Source of the DNA: Treponema sp.
Lineage (GTDB): Bacteria; Spirochaetota; Spirochaetia; Treponematales; Breznakiellaceae
Direction of reading: 5' to 3'
DNA: 52,150 bases
NCBI GenBank assembly: GCA_031254315.1
Contig: JAIRUQ010000098.1
Location: 1 to 52,150, forward strand
Shown: positions 50,949 through 52,150 of the stretch, one piece after another
Numbering within the stretch: position 1 is the first letter of the stretch
How the letters are laid out: every line of letters begins with the position of its first letter
Program-made: the position numbers and the translations under genes
The notes under the pieces: model-generated
Databases searched by the model: none
What the model was told of the DNA's origin: nothing
What the model saw: only the letters and a program-made list of their open reading frames with translations

Positions 50949-51973
50949 TGAAAGTTCTTGGTATTGAAACTTCCTGCGATGAATGTTCAGCCGCTGTTGT
51001 AGAAGACGGGGAAAAAATACTGTCAAATATTATCGCTACTCAGATTCCGTTTCATGCGCCATGGAACGGTGTTGTTCCCGAAATCGCGAGCCGTAAGCAT
51101 ATTGAGTGGATTTACGCCGTAACAAAAGAAGCGATTGACAAAGCGGGATTGGACGTTAAAGATATTGACGCTGTTTCTGTAACAAACCGTCCCGGTCTTT
51201 TAGGCTCCTTATTGGTTGGTCTTACATTTGCCAAAGCTTTTTCGTGGGCGCGCGGCATACCTTTTATTGCTGTCGATCACATGCTTGCCCATTTGTATGC
51301 TCCCCGCTTAACGGGACTTGGCAATGATAAACCTGAATATCCTTTTCTTGGACTATTAGTTTCCGGCGGGCATACGATTATTTGCCGCGCCGACAACTTT
51401 GACGAAATTACGGTGCTTGGAACCACGATTGATGACGCGGTAGGCGAAGCGTTTGATAAGGTGGCGAAATTTTACAACTTTGGCTATCCCGGCGGTTCCG
51501 TAATCGACAAAATGTCTCAAAGCGGCGACAGCTCGGCTTTTAACTTCCCGATGCCATCCCTCCACAAAGGCGATCACCGCTATGATGTGTCGTACTCAGG
51601 TCTTAAAAACGCGGTAATCAATCAGCTTGACATTTTTAAGAAGAAAAAAAACGCTCACTCAAACGAAGACATAGCGGCTTCTTTTCAAAAAACCGCTGTA
51701 AACATTTTATTACGCGCTCTATTGAACGCCGCAGAAGACACCGGTCTTTCTACAATAGTAGCCGGCGGTGGTGTCGCCGCTAACAGTTATCTACGCTCCT
51801 GCCTCGCGCAACAGACACATTTGCGCTGTATTTTCCCGCCCATCGAATTATGCGGCGACAACGCCGCGATGGTCGCCGGAATCGGCTATCATTACCTGAG
51901 AAGGGGAGAGCAGTCAGAGTTCAATGTTACGGCTTCGGCAAGGGTAAGCGGGTTTAAGAAGAAATACCCTTAA
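50948..51973 (+). CDS. tsaD: tRNA t6A synthesis protein TsaD
   Basis: 341 residues. VLGIETSCDECSAAVVEDG, PEIASRKHIEW, VTNRPGLLGSLLVGL, the metal-binding HMLAHLYAP, LLVSGGHTII and DDAVGEAFDKVAK are all family signatures. With TsaB, TsaC and TsaE it attaches threonylcarbamoyl to A37 of ANN-decoding tRNAs. Length is normal. It follows the deacetylase gene with a one-base overlap. About 118 bp without a gene follow, including a GAGCAATGA-type repeat. Confidence 0.97.
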   Translation: MKVLGIETSCDECSAAVVEDGEKILSNIIATQIPFHAPWNGVVPEIASRKHIEWIYAVTKEAIDKAGLDVKDIDAVSVTNRPGLLGSLLVGLTFAKAFSWARGIPFIAVDHMLAHLYAPRLTGLGNDKPEYPFLGLLVSGGHTIICRADNFDEITVLGTTIDDAVGEAFDKVAKFYNFGYPGGSVIDKMSQSGDSSAFNFPMPSLHKGDHRYDVSYSGLKNAVINQLDIFKKKKNAHSNEDIAASFQKTAVNILLRALLNAAEDTGLSTIVAGGGVAANSYLRSCLAQQTHLRCIFPPIELCGDNAAMVAGIGYHYLRRGEQSEFNVTASARVSGFKKKYP

Positions 51974-52091
51974 ACAATTAGCAATGAGGGTGCGGCGTAC
52001 GGACAAGACGCGGCGAAATTAGCCAAAGAGCAATGAGCAAAGTGGTGATTAGAGGGCGAAGCGTGAGGGGGAAATATTTTCTTGCTTACCG

Positions 52092-52150
52092 TTACTTTTT
52101 CCGCTTCACGATAAGTAGCGCTATGCCGCCAGCCACCACAACCGCACCGC
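52092..52150 (-). CDS. C-terminus of a membrane protein, 5' part outside the window
   Basis: On the minus strand the frame ending at TAA (52094-52092) reads GAVVVAGGIALLIVKRKK. This is a short hydrophobic helix followed by basic residues, as at the end of a membrane-anchored protein. Only 18 residues are inside the window, so nothing more can be said. Confidence 0.45.
   Translation of the reverse strand, partial: GAVVVAGGIALLIVKRKK

Overview
The window most likely comes from a spirochaete of the Treponema type. It carries a purine-nucleoside-type (TmpC/PnrA-like) ABC importer, a class III cyclase behind a 7TM sensor, a spirochaete-style GHMP galactokinase followed by surE and TPR genes, and many small MKK-type lipoproteins. 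A GH10 xylanase and a HydG maturase would suit an anaerobic gut or fibre habitat, but that is inference. Housekeeping genes are of moderate GC. They are interrupted by islands of very AT-rich orphan lipoprotein and membrane genes.

Layout: 1-2211 is a UvrD-family helicase cut by the window edge. 2427-3422 is an AT-rich lipoprotein gene. 3549-9286 is a five-gene operon: FGGY sugar kinase, BMP-family binding lipoprotein, double ATPase and two permeases. 9349-11541 is an AT-rich island with two related lipoproteins (one frameshifted) and small genes. 11687-14240 (minus) is a tandem array of five lipoprotein genes in two alternating families. 14468-19319 is galK, surE, a TPR gene and a large secreted TPR/beta-propeller/vWA-like protein. 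19421-20911 holds a probable toxin-antitoxin pair and two AT-rich membrane genes.

20991-23338 (minus) is a cysteine desulfurase overlapping thiI, which appears to start at AUU. 23393-27101 is a bifunctional aspartokinase/homoserine dehydrogenase and an aminotransferase. 27121-28392 holds two half-size DMT transporters and a small membrane protein. 28489-31068 (minus) is the xylanase and a NeuB-like sialic-acid-family synthase. 31076-36334 is a zinc-ribbon gene, yebC, ruvC, an inverted phd/vapC module, then ruvA, ruvB and queA. 36482-39388 is the cyclase and another lipoprotein. 39433-44353 (minus) is a complete peptide-type ABC importer. 44393-44830 is a tandem array of hairpin-bearing repeats. 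44969-46689 (minus) is hydG and a small gene. 47024-51973 is a degenerate STAND-like ATPase/TPR protein, a divergent polysaccharide deacetylase and tsaD. The C-terminus of a membrane protein enters from the right edge on the minus strand.

The most unusual features are these. The array at 44393-44830 repeats about 110 bp units in which the flanks are constant but the hairpin stem changes on both sides so that pairing is kept. Two copies of a roughly 160 bp palindromic element are present, and one supplies the last codons and stop of ruvC. A toxin-antitoxin module with a 36 bp palindromic operator separates ruvC from ruvAB. Several genes have a -10 box exactly six bases before the start codon and no Shine-Dalgarno sequence, which suggests leaderless mRNAs. 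No rRNA, tRNA, CRISPR array, transposase or integrase was recognised.
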